Source of the DNA: an uncultured Prevotella sp.
Lineage (GTDB): Bacteria; Bacteroidota; Bacteroidia; Bacteroidales; Bacteroidaceae
DNA: 35,700 nt
Direction of reading: 5' to 3'
Assembly: GCA_900315545.1 (NCBI GenBank)
Contig: OMZM01000017.1
Span: 1 to 35,700 of the forward strand
Shown in pieces: positions 24,234 through 32,167 of this stretch. A program made the position numbers and the translations under genes. A model generated the notes under the pieces. That model was not told where the DNA came from. It saw nothing but the letters and a program-made list of their open reading frames with translations, and made no database searches. Each line of letters begins with the position of its first letter. The stretch's first letter is position 1.

Positions 24234-25928
24234 ATGAACAAGTTTTTAAGACAAACAATTTATTTGACACTCGGATTTCTGTTGTCGGCATCACTCGTTT
24301 CGTGCACTGACGACGACAACGAAGCCTTGAAAGAGATTACGACAGAGGATGTTGACTTTGTAGGCAAGGCTGTCGGCAATTTCCTTGCAGAGGAATGGTA
24401 CCCGGGTGGACAGCTTGGTACAACAATGAACGTTGTTGCCGGTTGCTATGAAGATGAGACTCCAGCAGTTACGCAGCAGAATTTTACTGAGGCTTTCAAT
24501 CGTGGAGAACAGTTTTTTGAGCGTAGCACAAACGAGTTTCAGGTACCTTTCAATGGCTTGGGACCAGCTGCCGTGCGCAAGGGATGTCTCGATTGCCACC
24601 CAGCATACGGACATGGAAAGCGTGTAAGCCAGTACACTGCCACATGGGGCAATGGTTATCTGCTCGTAGTATATCATCCAGTTGACGGCTTGAACAGCGA
24701 TGACGGACCATACGTTTCTGAGGTTACAGGTATGCCGCAGACCATAGCCACATCGCCATTCCTTGCACCAATCGACGAGAAGCAGATACAACTTGACTGG
24801 AAAACACTTGACAAGATGGAGAGTGGCTTGGCTATGCAGTTCCCCGACGGAGAGAAATATGAGCTTATCTATCCGGAACTTTATATTCCAAAATCGGCTT
24901 TCAACACAACACCGACACCTTACGAAAGTGGCGCAGTGGCATTCCGACTTGAATCTACGATAGGCATCATAGGCACAGGTCTTATAGATGCTATTCCCGA
25001 TGACTCGATAAAACTGCAATATCAGCGTGAGGCGGCAGCAGGCATAGAGCTTAATCCTGCAATGTGGGACAAAGCCAAGAACGACTGGGCGCCATCGGCG
25101 ATGTATACTGCAAACGGCGTTAACCGCATAAAAAAGTTTACTTACGCATGTACTCGCGGCTCTCTGCAGGATGGTGCAGGTGCCAATGCCATCTGGAACA
25201 TTACAAACGTGAGTCGCAGCGACCGTCCGTACCTTTATACTACGGATGCTTGGGCTACTCGCATGAGTGAGACTCCGTCTGTAATCAGTGCAATAAAGGC
25301 AGATCCTACTTCTCCTTACTATGCCGACGGCTCTGATGAGGGCATTAAGGCAGCCGTGAGAGGACTTCTCTCGCCAAAGACAAATCAGTTTGACAACGAG
25401 TGGCATAACTTCACACCAGAAATGTCTGATGAGAATTTCTGGGCTTTCATGGTTTGGCATCGTGGTTTGGCTATTCCACGTGCACGCAACCTTAACGACC
25501 CAGAAGTGCAGCGCGGTAAGCAGGTTTTCAATGAGATTGGTTGCGCATACTGCCACCGTCCGAAGTGGCAGACTGACAAAGACAACTATTGGTCGCCGAC
25601 AATGCTCACGTCGAAGAACCTGAATCTGCCACGCTATCAGAATCAGACAATATATCCTTACACAGATATGGTGCAGCACAGACTGTATATGAAGAATGGC
25701 ATACATGGTTCGTGGTGTCGCACTACACCGCTGTGGGGACGTGGACTGTCGCTTGTCAACACAGGTGCTGAGGACAGATTGCACGATTGCCGTGCACGAA
25801 ACGAGATAGAAGCCATCATGTGGCATGGCTACAGCAAGAAGAGCGATGCTTATGCTTCTACCGAGAAATTCTATAATTTGCCTAAGAAAGACCGCGATGC
25901 GGTTGTTAAATTCTTACGCTCAATTTAG
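24234..25928 (+). CDS. Di-heme c-type cytochrome lipoprotein (DUF1111, thiol-oxidoreductase-like)
   Basis: 564 residues. Lipobox LVSC (C24) is followed by TDDDNE, again a surface-export-like signal. Two heme c sites: CLDCH (C118, C121, H122) and CAYCH (C437, C440, H441). The spacing and motifs such as FNGLGPAAVRKGCLDCHP and AIPRARNLNDPEVQRGKQVFNEIGCAYCH fit the di-heme oxidoreductase family related to MauG/cytochrome c peroxidases. In Proteobacteria its partners are imelysin proteins in iron-regulated loci, and a role in redox handling of iron is inferred. The covalent hemes require the CcsBA-type synthase encoded next. An antisense reading frame of 511 codons here is a shadow. Confidence 0.92.
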   Translation: MNKFLRQTIYLTLGFLLSASLVSCTDDDNEALKEITTEDVDFVGKAVGNFLAEEWYPGGQLGTTMNVVAGCYEDETPAVTQQNFTEAFNRGEQFFERSTNEFQVPFNGLGPAAVRKGCLDCHPAYGHGKRVSQYTATWGNGYLLVVYHPVDGLNSDDGPYVSEVTGMPQTIATSPFLAPIDEKQIQLDWKTLDKMESGLAMQFPDGEKYELIYPELYIPKSAFNTTPTPYESGAVAFRLESTIGIIGTGLIDAIPDDSIKLQYQREAAAGIELNPAMWDKAKNDWAPSAMYTANGVNRIKKFTYACTRGSLQDGAGANAIWNITNVSRSDRPYLYTTDAWATRMSETPSVISAIKADPTSPYYADGSDEGIKAAVRGLLSPKTNQFDNEWHNFTPEMSDENFWAFMVWHRGLAIPRARNLNDPEVQRGKQVFNEIGCAYCHRPKWQTDKDNYWSPTMLTSKNLNLPRYQNQTIYPYTDMVQHRLYMKNGIHGSWCRTTPLWGRGLSLVNTGAEDRLHDCRARNEIEAIMWHGYSKKSDAYASTEKFYNLPKKDRDAVVKFLRSI

Positions 25929-25940
25929 TCAATAGATATC

Positions 25941-25980
25941 AGAAGCTAATGGTACTTATGTGCTATTGGCTTCTTTTTTA
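25941..25980 (+). terminator. Strong intrinsic terminator between the di-heme and CcsBA genes
   Basis: A 15-bp stem (25941-25955 with 25960-25974, three G-U pairs) with loop TTAT is followed by TTTTTT. It ends 9 bp before the ccsBA start codon. I see no promoter after it, so CcsBA expression probably depends on read-through. Confidence 0.8.
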
Positions 25981-25988
25981 TTTCAGAT

Positions 25989-28226
25989 ATGAAGAAGTTT
26001 TTATACGCAGTTTACATATTAATAGTAGTAAGTCTTGCCGTAGCAACAATAGTTGAAAACAGTTTCGGAACGGAATTTGCAGGCAGGCATATCTACGGAG
26101 CATGGTGGTTTACGTCATTATGGACGGCACTGGTCGTTCTGGGATGCGCCTGGATTGTGCATAGGAAGATGCGCCGCTGGTCGCTGCTGTTGCTGCACGG
26201 CTCATTCGTCATTATACTTGTCGGTGCCGCAATAACCCATTTCACGGCAAAGCGCGGTATGATACACTTACGAACAGGCGAACAGACATCTTCATACATC
26301 ATATCTGACGGAAACAAAGGCATGGACACGGCAGAACTGCCATACACGTTGAGGCTCGATACTTTTGCTGTCTCATATCATGAAGGCACAGATGCGGCTG
26401 CCGACTTTGTTTCTTTCCTGACTGTCAGCGACGGCAATGGTGTGCAGAAAGCAAGAGTTTCGATGAACAACATCTTTTCATATAAGGGAATAAGACTCTA
26501 TCAGAACTCCTATGACGATGATGGTGGGGGAACGGTGCTGACAGTTAAGAGCGACCCCGCTGGTATTGCAGTAACATACTGTGGATATGCCTTGCTGTTC
26601 TTTTCACTGCTTTTCATGCTTGTCGACCCTAAGGGAGCATTCCGCCGACTTTTGCGCGACGATCGGCTGAACAAAGGTTTTCTGGTGTTTGCAGCATTGG
26701 TATGTTGCTCGCTTTTATTCAGTACGGCTTCTAATGCGGCACCAACCCTGCCGAAAGAACAGGCAGAGCGTTTTGGCAGACTCAACATATTATACAATAA
26801 CCGTATATGTCCGTTACAGACATTTGCCATCGATTTTACAAAGAAGATATACGGAAAGGACACCTACAACGGCTTGACGGCTGAACAGGTAGTCGCTGGT
26901 CTTGTGTTCTATGGCAACGAATGGAATGACGAGCCGTTTATTCGTCTAAAGAAAAAGGAGTTGCGCAATGCGCTAAACCTGCCAAAATATGTATCGATGA
27001 ATCGCCTTTTCGAGGGTGGGAGATATCTGCTGGGACCTTATTACGACGAATATCTTCGCGGCAACGACGACAAGCTGCACAAGCAGGTAGCCGACATCGA
27101 CGAGAAACTGCAACTTGTAATGGATTTGCGCAGAGGAATACTGCTGAAAGTATTCCCATACAACAACGGCAAGACAGTTGTATGGTATTCCCCGACAGAG
27201 CAGCATCTGCCGCAGGACATGGATTCTGTACAGGCAAAATACATCAATACATCGTTCAATATCCTTTATCAGAATGTGCTTTCAGAACGCTACGACAACG
27301 TTGACAATATGCTGCTGAAGATGCGCAAATACCAGCAGGTAAACGGAGGCGCATCGCTGCCCACACCCATACAGCGCAAAGCCGAGTTTGCATACAACGC
27401 AATATCATTTGCCAAGATATTGTTCATGGCATGTCTTGCTGTGGGAATGTTGTCGCTGATAGTCGTCATGGTGCGCATGACAGATAACCGACAGGAACGT
27501 AAAGGCATGGGCAAGCGTGCCTTGCTGACCATGTATGCGATAATGCTGCTGTGCTTTGGCGTGCTCACATGGTGTCTCGCATTGCGATGGATAATAGGTG
27601 GCACGGTGCCAATGTCGAACGGTTACGAAACGATGCTGTTGCTCGCATGGATAATAATGCTTGTATCCATTGCGGTAGGCAGGCGTTTCCCCATAATGCT
27701 GACGTTTGGTTTCCTCTTGTCGGGATTCTTCCTCCTCGTGGCATACATAAGCAATATGGACCCGAAGATAACACATATCATGCCCGTCCTGCAGTCGCCC
27801 TTGCTGAGTATACACGTAGGAGTCATAATGATGTCATACGCCCTGCTTGCACTTACGTTCTTGTGCAGTCTTACGGCGACACTGCTATATATAGCTAAGC
27901 GTGATAGGAGCCGCGAGCAAGTCATGTCGCTGGCATTGCTGAGCAGATTGCTTTTGTTTCCGTCAATCACTGCACTCGGCTTGGGAATATTCATAGGAGC
28001 GATATGGGCAAACATAAGTTGGGGCGACTATTGGAGCTGGGACCCAAAAGAAACGTGGGCGCTGATAACCATGCTCGTATATGCCGTGCCGCTGCATACG
28101 GCAACCGTGCCAAGCATCAGCAAGCCAATGGCATATCATTTCTATATGATGTTTGCATTCCTGACCCTGCTCATGACATATTTCGGAGTGAACTATCTTC
28201 TCGGGGGAATGCACTCCTATGCATAG
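25989..28226 (+). CDS. Fused ResB/CcsA cytochrome c biogenesis protein (CcsBA type)
   Basis: 745 residues in the inner membrane; exports heme and attaches it to CxxCH apocytochromes (system II). The ResB-like half (about 1-230) has four hydrophobic segments and candidate heme-ligand histidines H70 and H84. A periplasmic stretch (about 250-465) links to the CcsA half with about eight segments. The tryptophan-rich WWD heme motif is WGDYWSWDPKETW (W678-W690), and further histidines lie in IHVG and PLHT. The fusion order is that known from Bacteroides and epsilon-proteobacteria. It is last in the cluster, directly after the di-heme lipoprotein, which is the obvious client. Confidence 0.93.
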   Translation: MKKFLYAVYILIVVSLAVATIVENSFGTEFAGRHIYGAWWFTSLWTALVVLGCAWIVHRKMRRWSLLLLHGSFVIILVGAAITHFTAKRGMIHLRTGEQTSSYIISDGNKGMDTAELPYTLRLDTFAVSYHEGTDAAADFVSFLTVSDGNGVQKARVSMNNIFSYKGIRLYQNSYDDDGGGTVLTVKSDPAGIAVTYCGYALLFFSLLFMLVDPKGAFRRLLRDDRLNKGFLVFAALVCCSLLFSTASNAAPTLPKEQAERFGRLNILYNNRICPLQTFAIDFTKKIYGKDTYNGLTAEQVVAGLVFYGNEWNDEPFIRLKKKELRNALNLPKYVSMNRLFEGGRYLLGPYYDEYLRGNDDKLHKQVADIDEKLQLVMDLRRGILLKVFPYNNGKTVVWYSPTEQHLPQDMDSVQAKYINTSFNILYQNVLSERYDNVDNMLLKMRKYQQVNGGASLPTPIQRKAEFAYNAISFAKILFMACLAVGMLSLIVVMVRMTDNRQERKGMGKRALLTMYAIMLLCFGVLTWCLALRWIIGGTVPMSNGYETMLLLAWIIMLVSIAVGRRFPIMLTFGFLLSGFFLLVAYISNMDPKITHIMPVLQSPLLSIHVGVIMMSYALLALTFLCSLTATLLYIAKRDRSREQVMSLALLSRLLLFPSITALGLGIFIGAIWANISWGDYWSWDPKETWALITMLVYAVPLHTATVPSISKPMAYHFYMMFAFLTLLMTYFGVNYLLGGMHSYA

Positions 28227-28443
28227 AAACAACTCCGATTTGGAAATAAAGAGCCCCTATCTGCACAAAAAACACTAATCAATTTTCGCCCGTTAACCCT
28301 CGCGAGAATGCCCTCGAAAGCCGTTTCTGAAATCACATGGGCAAAAAACGCCCGTATTTCGTGTGCATCTGCAATCGTCTGACAGTCAAGATGATAGCGC
28401 GGAATACACTACTTTTACGCACGAAATCTATATGTTAAAATTG

Positions 28444-28569
28444 TCAAAGAGTATGTTTGAGATTGTCAAACACACTGTTTGAGGATGCCAAACATAGTGT
28501 TTGGGACTCTCAGAGACAATGTTTTGCAAGACAAAATACGCAAATAGCCGCCTCAAACATACTCTTTGA
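28444..28569 (+). promoter_or_regulatory. Array of alternating half-sites at 11-bp phase, copy 3
   Basis: Half-sites start at 28444 (TCAAAG), 28455 (GTTTGA), 28466 (TCAAAC), 28477 (GTTTGA), 28488 (CCAAAC), 28499 (GTTTGG), 28510 (TCAGAG), 28521 (GTTTTG), 28532 (CAAAAT). After a slot with no match the pair TCAAAC 28553 / CTTTGA 28564 follows, one base out of register. CCAAAC/GTTTGG shows a paired change at both outer bases compared with copy 1, which keeps the palindrome. Confidence 0.72.
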
Positions 28570-28706
28570 CATTTTTAACAATTATAATTGGTCTGAAAAT
28601 TAACATAGTTTCACGCTTCCAGCGCCTGTTCCGCATCTATTTTGCAACTTTTTCCCTGTCAAAATTTTTCATCATTTTCCGCCCTCAAACAAAATTCCGT
28701 TCACTT

Positions 28707-28722
28707 TGGCACACTTTTTGTA
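28707..28722 (+). promoter_or_regulatory. Degenerate sigma-54-type motif, copy 3
   Basis: TGGCACA-CTTT-TTGTA keeps the GG of the -24 element and the spacing, but the invariant -12 GC has become GT. It is probably weak or inactive. Confidence 0.45.
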
Positions 28723-28904
28723 GGGAGGTCGTTAATGGCAGACTTTGTCTTAATAGATAACTAAGCATCGGCAGTTGCAAACGCATTGGGAGCGTTAGAT
28801 TTAAGGTTATGGTTGAGGTTTTGTCTTGCTTGTTCGGGTTTTAGCGGACAGCAATAATTATGAAAACATGATGTCCTTGTTTTGTTTTGCCTCTAAGGTA
28901 AGGT
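28723..28904. other. Intergenic stretch after repeat copy 3
   Basis: No gene and no convincing hairpin. A nine-codon frame with a good ribosome site (GGGAGG, ATG at 28735, stop 28762-28764) is too short to call. If copy 3 is a promoter, its transcript would run antisense into the phospholipase D-like gene. Confidence 0.4.
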
Positions 28905-30194
28905 TTACAGGAATGGCGCGAGCAGGTGTGCGAACCATCCTCTGAAGCGTTGCCAGCGTGTGCGGAAGGTTTTCCAGTTGTCTTTCGTCAGCTTAAAGCT
29001 TTTCTGCTTGTCGTTCTGGAACATGCTGATAAGCTGTTGCGTAGTGCATTTGTCGACGATTATGGCATTGTCTTCCATGTCGAAACGCAGACTTCTGGAG
29101 TTGAGGTTGGCACTTCCAACGGTGCAAAATCTGCCGTCGACGGTTATAATCTTCGTGTGATGAAATCCAGGTTCGTAGATCCAGACATCTACACCGTGCT
29201 TCATCAGCCTGTGGACATTATAGAACACGCAGTCTGGCGTGAGTGGAATATCGCTTTTGGCAGACACCATTACTTCCACTTTCACCCCTCGCCTGACGGC
29301 GCGTCGCAGTGCTTTCTTCAGCCGATGGTTGAGTGTAAGGTATGGGTTTACGAGCATTATGCTGTCTTGTGCGGCATCGATGGCTTCGACGTAGAAGTCT
29401 CTTATAATGCTGCTCGACGTGCGAGGCTCTCGGTTAATGATGCCTACGGTTTTGCTGTGGGCTGTGTCGCAAGTGTCCTGCTTCAGGTTGCGGAAGGTTC
29501 GGTTGTGCAGGTGTCCCTGATAGTATTTGGCGCCTTTCAGGTCTTGATGCGTAACCTTGTTCCATAAGCTGATGAATATCTTTTGCAGCGTGTTTACCTC
29601 TTGTCCTTCTATCCGGCAGTGCATGTCGCGCCATTCGCCGACGACATCGGTGCCGTTTATATAGTAGTCGGCTACGTTCATGCCTCCCGTATAGGCTATT
29701 TTCCCGTCGATGACCACTATTTTCCTGTGGTCTCTGCACAAAACATGGTTGACCCATGGGAAACGTACAGGGTCGAATTCGTAGATTTCGATACCTTTGT
29801 CTCTTATTGTTTCCAGATGTTTTTTCTTCAGTGGCTTGTTGTTTGAGTCGTTGCCGAAGCCGTCGAAGAGCGCCCTTACTTCCACTCCTTGTCTTGCCTT
29901 GTCGCCGAGCAGGTCGAAAAGCAGTGTTGCGATGGAGTCGTTGCGGAAGTTGAAGTATTCGAGATGTATGCTGCTTTCTGCCTGCCGTATGGCTGCGAAC
30001 ATGTCGTCAAACTTCTCTTGCCCGTTCATCAGCAGTGTAACTGAGTTGTCGTGGCTGAACGTTACGCCCTGCGAACGCATCTTTTCGACTATTATGGAGT
30101 CGGAGGTAAGAGAGTTGTCCTGTGCTGATATGTGGCAGAACGGCAGTATGAAAAATACGAAAACAGTTATGATATAGTATCTCAATATCTTCAT
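28905..30194 (-). CDS. Phospholipase D-like / cardiolipin synthase-like protein with signal peptide
   Basis: 429 residues. N-terminal signal or anchor MKILRYYIITVFVFFILPFCHISAQ, then two PLD domains. The first HKD motif is HRKIVVID (CRDHRKIVVIDGKIAYTGG), the second HHTKIITVDGRF with GSANLNSRS following. This pairing is typical of ClsA/B-type cardiolipin synthases. However, those usually have two membrane helices, whereas this one looks exported, so a periplasmic phosphatidyl transferase or hydrolase is possible. The ATG at 30194 opens the signal peptide; the longer frame would overlap kdsD. It lies 70 bp after kdsD on the same strand, in a lipid/LPS setting. Confidence 0.88.
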   Translation of the reverse strand: MKILRYYIITVFVFFILPFCHISAQDNSLTSDSIIVEKMRSQGVTFSHDNSVTLLMNGQEKFDDMFAAIRQAESSIHLEYFNFRNDSIATLLFDLLGDKARQGVEVRALFDGFGNDSNNKPLKKKHLETIRDKGIEIYEFDPVRFPWVNHVLCRDHRKIVVIDGKIAYTGGMNVADYYINGTDVVGEWRDMHCRIEGQEVNTLQKIFISLWNKVTHQDLKGAKYYQGHLHNRTFRNLKQDTCDTAHSKTVGIINREPRTSSSIIRDFYVEAIDAAQDSIMLVNPYLTLNHRLKKALRRAVRRGVKVEVMVSAKSDIPLTPDCVFYNVHRLMKHGVDVWIYEPGFHHTKIITVDGRFCTVGSANLNSRSLRFDMEDNAIIVDKCTTQQLISMFQNDKQKSFKLTKDNWKTFRTRWQRFRGWFAHLLAPFL

Positions 30195-30264
30195 TATGTG
30201 TGTCGTCTGTGGCTGCAGATGTTTGTTTATGAGTTGTCTGATGTATTCATTTATGTCTGTTCTC

Positions 30265-31239
30265 TTACACACCGCAGCTGTAGCTGTCGACGATGCCAAG
30301 CAGATGTCTGTCTGAATCGGTAACAAGCACGGAGTGTATCTTGTGCTTGTGCATAAGCTCCTGTATCTCGGTTATCTTCATCGTAGTAGGTATGCACTTC
30401 GGGGTTGGCGTCATTATGTCGCTGACGGTCTTGTCGAAGAATTCAGCCTGCCATTTCTCCATAGCGCGACGTATGTCTCCGTCGGTTATCAGTCCTGCTA
30501 TTTTACCGTCCTCCATAGCCACTCCCATGCCGAGTTTGCCTTTCGATACAAGTATGATAGCTTCTCCGAGATGCATCTGCGGAGTAATCAGCGGCAGATG
30601 TTCCTTGTGCATTACGTCGGCAGCCGTTGTCAGCAGGCGTCTGCCAAGTGAGCCGCCGGGATGGAACTGTGCAAAGTCTCGCTGCTCGAATCCACGTACT
30701 TCCATCAGTGCAATGGCAAGTGCGTCGCCCATAGCGAGTGCAGCCGTCGTGCTGCTTGTCGGTGCAAGATTGAGTGGGCAAGCCTCTTTCTTAACGTAGA
30801 CGGTAATGTGTGCGTCAGAATATTTTGCCAGTAATGATTCGGCATTGCCAGTCATCGATATGATAGGTATGTTCTTTTGTTGCAGCATAGGTATGAAACG
30901 CAGCAGTTCGTCGGTCTGTCCTGAGTTGCTGAGTGCCAGAACTACGTCGTCGACGGTCATTACGCCCAAGTCTCCGTGAAACACGTCGAGAGGGTTGATG
31001 AAGAACGATGGCGTGCCCGTACTCGACAGTGTGGCAGCTATTTTCGCTCCGATGTGCCCGCTTTTGCCGACACCGGTAACTATAACCTTGCCCTTGCAGT
31101 TGAATATCATTTCTACGGCACGCTCGAAGTTGTCGTCTAATTGTGGAATAAGTTCAATAAGTGCGTCTGCCTCATCGCGCAGACAGCGTTCAGCATACTC
31201 CTTGGCACGACGAATGCCGTTTATGTTTGTGTTGCTCAT
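30265..31239 (-). CDS. kdsD: Arabinose-5-phosphate isomerase (KpsF/GutQ family)
   Basis: 324 residues in the cytoplasm. Converts ribulose 5-phosphate to arabinose 5-phosphate, the first step to Kdo for lipopolysaccharide. SIS domain (about 40-175) with VTGVGKSGHIGAKIAATLSS, HGDLG and SNSGQTDELL. The signature TSSTTAALAMGDALAIALM and FAQFHPGGSLGRRLL follow, then two CBS domains (about 205-265 and 275-324). The start at 31239 has AAGGA about 8 nt upstream. It lies 54 bp downstream of kdsA, whose product uses its product, so the two form a Kdo operon. Confidence 0.95.
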   Translation of the reverse strand: MSNTNINGIRRAKEYAERCLRDEADALIELIPQLDDNFERAVEMIFNCKGKVIVTGVGKSGHIGAKIAATLSSTGTPSFFINPLDVFHGDLGVMTVDDVVLALSNSGQTDELLRFIPMLQQKNIPIISMTGNAESLLAKYSDAHITVYVKKEACPLNLAPTSSTTAALAMGDALAIALMEVRGFEQRDFAQFHPGGSLGRRLLTTAADVMHKEHLPLITPQMHLGEAIILVSKGKLGMGVAMEDGKIAGLITDGDIRRAMEKWQAEFFDKTVSDIMTPTPKCIPTTMKITEIQELMHKHKIHSVLVTDSDRHLLGIVDSYSCGV

Positions 31240-31293
31240 ATTTATTCCTTAATGTCAATATTGTTATCGTATCAGATTCATGATGCCTATTCG

Positions 31294-32055
31294 CTACGGC
31301 TTCAGTATGCTTGCGAGAGTATCTTCCAGCTTGTCGAGCTCCAGCATGTTTGCCGCATCGCTCAGCCCCTTGTCTGGGTCGGGATGCACCTCAAAGAAAT
31401 ATCCCGTTGCCCCGAATGCCTTAGCTGCCATAGCCATAGCAGGCACAAAGCGTCGGTCGCCGCCTGTAATGCCGTTAGCACTGGTAGGGCGTTGCACGCT
31501 GTGAGTGCAGTCCATGATGACTCGCGGCACAATTTCAAGCATGTCGGGAATATTGCGGAAATCCACTACAAGATTGTTATAGCCGAAGCAGTTGCCTCTT
31601 TCTGTCAGCCAAACGTCGCTGGCTCCGCTCTCACGTGCTTTCTCTACGGGGTAGCGCATGTCGCGTCCGCTAAGGAATTGTGCCTTCTTTATGTTCACAA
31701 TGCGCTGTGTTTTGGCTGCCGCGACAAGCAAGTCTGTCTGTCGGCACAGGAATGCGGGAATCTGAAGCACGTCGGCAACTTCTGCCGCTGCTGCTGCCTG
31801 CCAGCTCTCGTGAATGTCTGTCAGTATTCGGAGTCCATACTTCTGCTTTATGTCGCCAAGCATCTGCATGCCCTTTTCAATTCCTGGTCCGCGAAAAGAA
31901 CGCAGGGACGTGCGGTTGGCTTTATCGAACGAAGCCTTGAATATAATCTCAACGTCAAGTCGATTGCTTATTTCTACAAGTCGGCATGCTACGACATCGA
32001 GCAGTTCTGCTGACTCTATGACGCAGGGACCGGCAATAAATATAGGTTTGTCCAT
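31294..32055 (-). CDS. kdsA: 3-deoxy-8-phosphooctulonate synthase (Kdo-8-P synthase)
   Basis: 253 residues. Condenses phosphoenolpyruvate with arabinose 5-phosphate to Kdo 8-phosphate. TIM-barrel motifs: FIAGPCVIES, FKASFDKANRTS, SFRGPG, ITDIHE-like LTDIHESWQ, PAFLCRQTDLL and GNCFGYNNLVVD. C11 in the AGPC motif, with the later His (DCTHSVQ), Glu (FFEVHPDP) and Asp (GLSDAAN), is the ligand set of the metal-dependent class, unlike the Asn of E. coli KdsA. The ATG at 32055 opens MDKPIFIAGP directly after AAGGA; the longer frame overlaps the promoter. It is the first gene of kdsA-kdsD-PLD. Confidence 0.95.
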   Translation of the reverse strand: MDKPIFIAGPCVIESAELLDVVACRLVEISNRLDVEIIFKASFDKANRTSLRSFRGPGIEKGMQMLGDIKQKYGLRILTDIHESWQAAAAAEVADVLQIPAFLCRQTDLLVAAAKTQRIVNIKKAQFLSGRDMRYPVEKARESGASDVWLTERGNCFGYNNLVVDFRNIPDMLEIVPRVIMDCTHSVQRPTSANGITGGDRRFVPAMAMAAKAFGATGYFFEVHPDPDKGLSDAANMLELDKLEDTLASILKP

Positions 32056-32076
32056 TTCCTTATGGTTAATTTTTTG

Positions 32077-32108
32077 CAAAAGTACGACAATTATCACAAA
32101 CACCCAAA
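32077..32108 (-). promoter_or_regulatory. Consensus promoter of the kdsA-kdsD unit
   Basis: TTTG (32108-32105), 20-bp spacer, TACTTTTG (32084-32077) on the minus strand. Leader of about 15-20 nt. Confidence 0.8.
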
Positions 32109-32167
32109 ACAATGTAAAACATTTTTCGGCATACTGCACGTTGCATGTTGGTGTTGTCGGATTTTGC

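Larger units (their letters stand above)
28276..28722 (+). repeat. 447-bp dispersed regulatory cassette, copy 3
   Basis: Left end TAATCAA at 28276; CTGACAGTCA from 28379 (103 bp in); left arm TGTTAAAATT from 28433 (54 bp on); right arm ending 28580 (arms match in 28 of 29 positions); CCCTGTCAAAATTTTTCAT 28654-28672; degenerate -24/-12 site from 28707. It is 1 bp shorter than copies 1 and 2, and the missing base maps between the last left half-site and the right arm. No same-strand gene follows for about 6 kb. Confidence 0.85.

Noticed and set aside
24291-25826. 511-codon open frame antisense to the di-heme gene
   Set aside because: The plus-strand protein has two CxxCH sites and a lipoprotein signal. 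The antisense product is rich in Cys, Arg and His, with no domain, and arises from codon bias.
28735-28764. Nine-codon frame after copy 3 with a GGGAGG ribosome site
   Set aside because: Too short to distinguish from chance, and the other cassettes show no counterpart.
31141-32013. 290-codon open frame antisense to kdsD/kdsA
   Set aside because: It spans the start of kdsD and most of kdsA, both certain genes on the other strand.
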